This document shows positions 32,466 to 33,512 of a stretch of 33,512 bases of DNA, in pieces; the first letter of the stretch is position 1; each line of letters opens with the position of its first letter. Source of the DNA: Flavobacterium sp. GTDB lineage: Bacteria; Bacteroidota; Bacteroidia; Flavobacteriales; Flavobacteriaceae. The notes under the pieces were generated by a model that did no database searches, was not told where the DNA came from, and saw nothing but the letters and a program-made list of their open reading frames with translations. Made by a program: the position numbers and the translations under genes. Location: positions 1 through 33,512 of the forward strand of contig JADFAM010000120.1 in assembly GCA_015665265.1 (NCBI GenBank), read 5' to 3'.

Positions 32466-32744
32466 TTAAAGTAATTCCATATTATAATTGAAGAAAACAT
32501 ACTCATCTTTAATTTTAAATGTATGTTTTTTTTCATCAAATTCTTCATTGATGTAGGTTTCTACAATTTTTTGAACTTCGTTTTTTGGATTTTTAAAATC
32601 TTTTGTACAAAAAATTAAAGATTCTCCTTTAATTCCATCCCAACTCCAAATTTCATGTCTACAATCGAAACTATTAATCTTTATATAGTCTATTAGGTGT
32701 ATTTTTGTGTCTGCCTCTATTTTTACTCTATCAAATTTTTTCAT
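32466..32744 (-). CDS. Small hypothetical protein
   Basis: The 92-residue product has no signal peptide or membrane helix and is rich in Lys, Asp, Glu and Ile. Three aromatic patches (HEIWSWDG, LIFCTKDF, YVFFNYN) suggest a small alpha/beta fold. I do not recognise a family. It is divergent from the sigma-like gene, with 14 bases between the two start codons, so their promoters must overlap or lie inside each other's coding sequence. Confidence 0.55.
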   Translation of the reverse strand: MKKFDRVKIEADTKIHLIDYIKINSFDCRHEIWSWDGIKGESLIFCTKDFKNPKNEVQKIVETYINEEFDEKKHTFKIKDEYVFFNYNMELL

Positions 32745-32758
32745 AAATTGCTCTAGTT

Positions 32759-33512
32759 ATGACAAATATAAAATTTTCAGATTATTCAATCAATCATTTA
32801 GAAACCTTCCTAGAAAAAAAACTATTTTTAAAACTTAGTAAAATAGGTATAAACACCATCGGTGATTTTGAAAATCTTACTTTAGAAGAGTTCTCAAGTC
32901 ACAAAGGTGTTGGTGTTAATGCAATAAATTTATTTGTAGATTTTAAGAAATATTTCAGTATAAATAAAAGTTCTATTTTAAAAGAAATTAAAAAAAATAC
33001 TGAGTTTAGAATATTGCCTAATGATGAATATAAAGATATTGAAGAGAAAATAAATTTTCTTCAAGAATTATCAATAACTGTATTAAAATTTTGTGATCTA
33101 GTTATAAACAAAAAATATGCGAAAATTTTTTCAGAATATTATGGTTTAGAAGCAAATAAATACTCAAACGAAGATATTGCATTACTTAATAATTTATCGA
33201 ATGAAAGAGTTAGACAAATTAGAGTTAAAACGTTAAAGCAATTTACTCAATTTGTTCATTTAGGAATAGACTCTAAAAATAGATTAAAATTAAATGAGGA
33301 TATCATCAATAAATTAAATAAAATTAAATTAAAGTTTGATAATATTGAGTGTTTTGTTTTTGACGAATTCAAAAATTATATATCAAAAGAATTTCAAATT
33401 TCTACCATTGATAGTTTCAACAATGAATTAAAATTTCTAATTGATCTTTTAAAATATTCTTTTTTTGGAAAACTAGAGTCTCAATCTACTGAAGCAATAC
33501 TTATTTCCACCA
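32759..33512 (+). CDS. Partial protein with RpoA-CTD-like HhH and sigma-70 region-4-like HTH
   Basis: The frame begins at ATG 32759 and stays open to the end of the window (251 residues visible), so the 3' end is missing. Residues about 17-65, with KLSKIGINTIGDFENL and KGVGVNAINLF, resemble the helix-hairpin-helix of the RNA polymerase alpha C-terminal domain. Residues about 135-165, NEDIALLNNLSNERVRQIRV, match the helix-turn-helix of sigma-70 region 4 (S-x-E-R-V-R-Q-I). Both are DNA-binding modules of the transcription machinery, but no sigma region 2 is seen. It may be a transcription regulator or part of an accessory or defence gene; the visible part does not decide this. It is divergent from the 92-residue gene. 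Confidence 0.65.
   Translation, partial: MTNIKFSDYSINHLETFLEKKLFLKLSKIGINTIGDFENLTLEEFSSHKGVGVNAINLFVDFKKYFSINKSSILKEIKKNTEFRILPNDEYKDIEEKINFLQELSITVLKFCDLVINKKYAKIFSEYYGLEANKYSNEDIALLNNLSNERVRQIRVKTLKQFTQFVHLGIDSKNRLKLNEDIINKLNKIKLKFDNIECFVFDEFKNYISKEFQISTIDSFNNELKFLIDLLKYSFFGKLESQSTEAILIST

Overview
This AT-rich window carries ordinary chromosomal genes and looks like a member of the Bacteroidota, most likely a (probably marine) Flavobacteriaceae. The reasons are the many short lipoprotein signals ending in [L/S]-x-x-C, the lack of clear Shine-Dalgarno sequences, promoter -7 elements of the TAnnTTTG type with a TTG about 19-20 bases upstream, and the families present (DUF1295, MerC-domain, BCCT, SnoaL-like lipoproteins). 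I see no rRNA, tRNA, CRISPR array, insertion sequence or prophage. The genus cannot be told from the sequence alone.

Layout. 1-1832: the end of an EamA/DMT exporter facing an APC amino-acid permease. 2095-6005: a DUF1295 membrane enzyme, a lipoprotein esterase and a penicillin-acylase-family Ntn hydrolase. 6024-7088: a lipoprotein and a PAS protein, divergent from a glycerol block glpK-glpF-OYE (7245-10761). 10764-13175: a PhoA-type alkaline phosphatase, divergent from a membrane protein plus a triple helix-hairpin-helix lipoprotein; two long palindromes lie between them. 13359-15245: a secreted CocE/X-Pro-type hydrolase. 15367-16219: a MerC-domain protein divergent from a Fur-family regulator, with a perfect palindrome between them. 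16239-18244: a secreted metallophosphatase and a PHB-depolymerase-type esterase. 18266-23147: a cluster that reads as D-glutamate catabolism. An M20 deacetylase and a YfcC transporter diverge from DgcN-like and DgcA-like genes. 23261-24778: a BCCT transporter. 24866-28745: a four-gene operon (COG0523 GTPase, SnoaL-like protein, unknown 165-aa protein, PhoX phosphatase). 28916-32744: lipoproteins, a GDSL hydrolase, a GNAT, two NTF2-like lipoproteins, and small proteins. 32759-end: a partial protein combining an RpoA-CTD-like helix-hairpin-helix with a sigma-70 region-4-like helix-turn-helix.

Two systems stand out. First, the same 15-base palindrome (TGCAAC-TAA-GTTGCA) lies on the merC promoter beside the Fur-family gene and, with one mismatch, on the -33 element of the COG0523 operon 13 kb away. 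I infer that the Fur protein is Zur and that both sites belong to a zinc-starvation regulon. That regulon would include a MerC-type membrane protein, a GTPase metallochaperone and PhoX, an alkaline phosphatase type that uses Ca/Fe and not Zn. The window also holds the Zn-type PhoA homologue, so a zinc-sparing phosphatase swap is a testable idea. Second, dgcN-dgcA are linked to a deacetylase and a transporter. Together these could take up D-glutamate and convert it through N-acetyl-D-Glu and N-acetyl-L-Glu to L-Glu.
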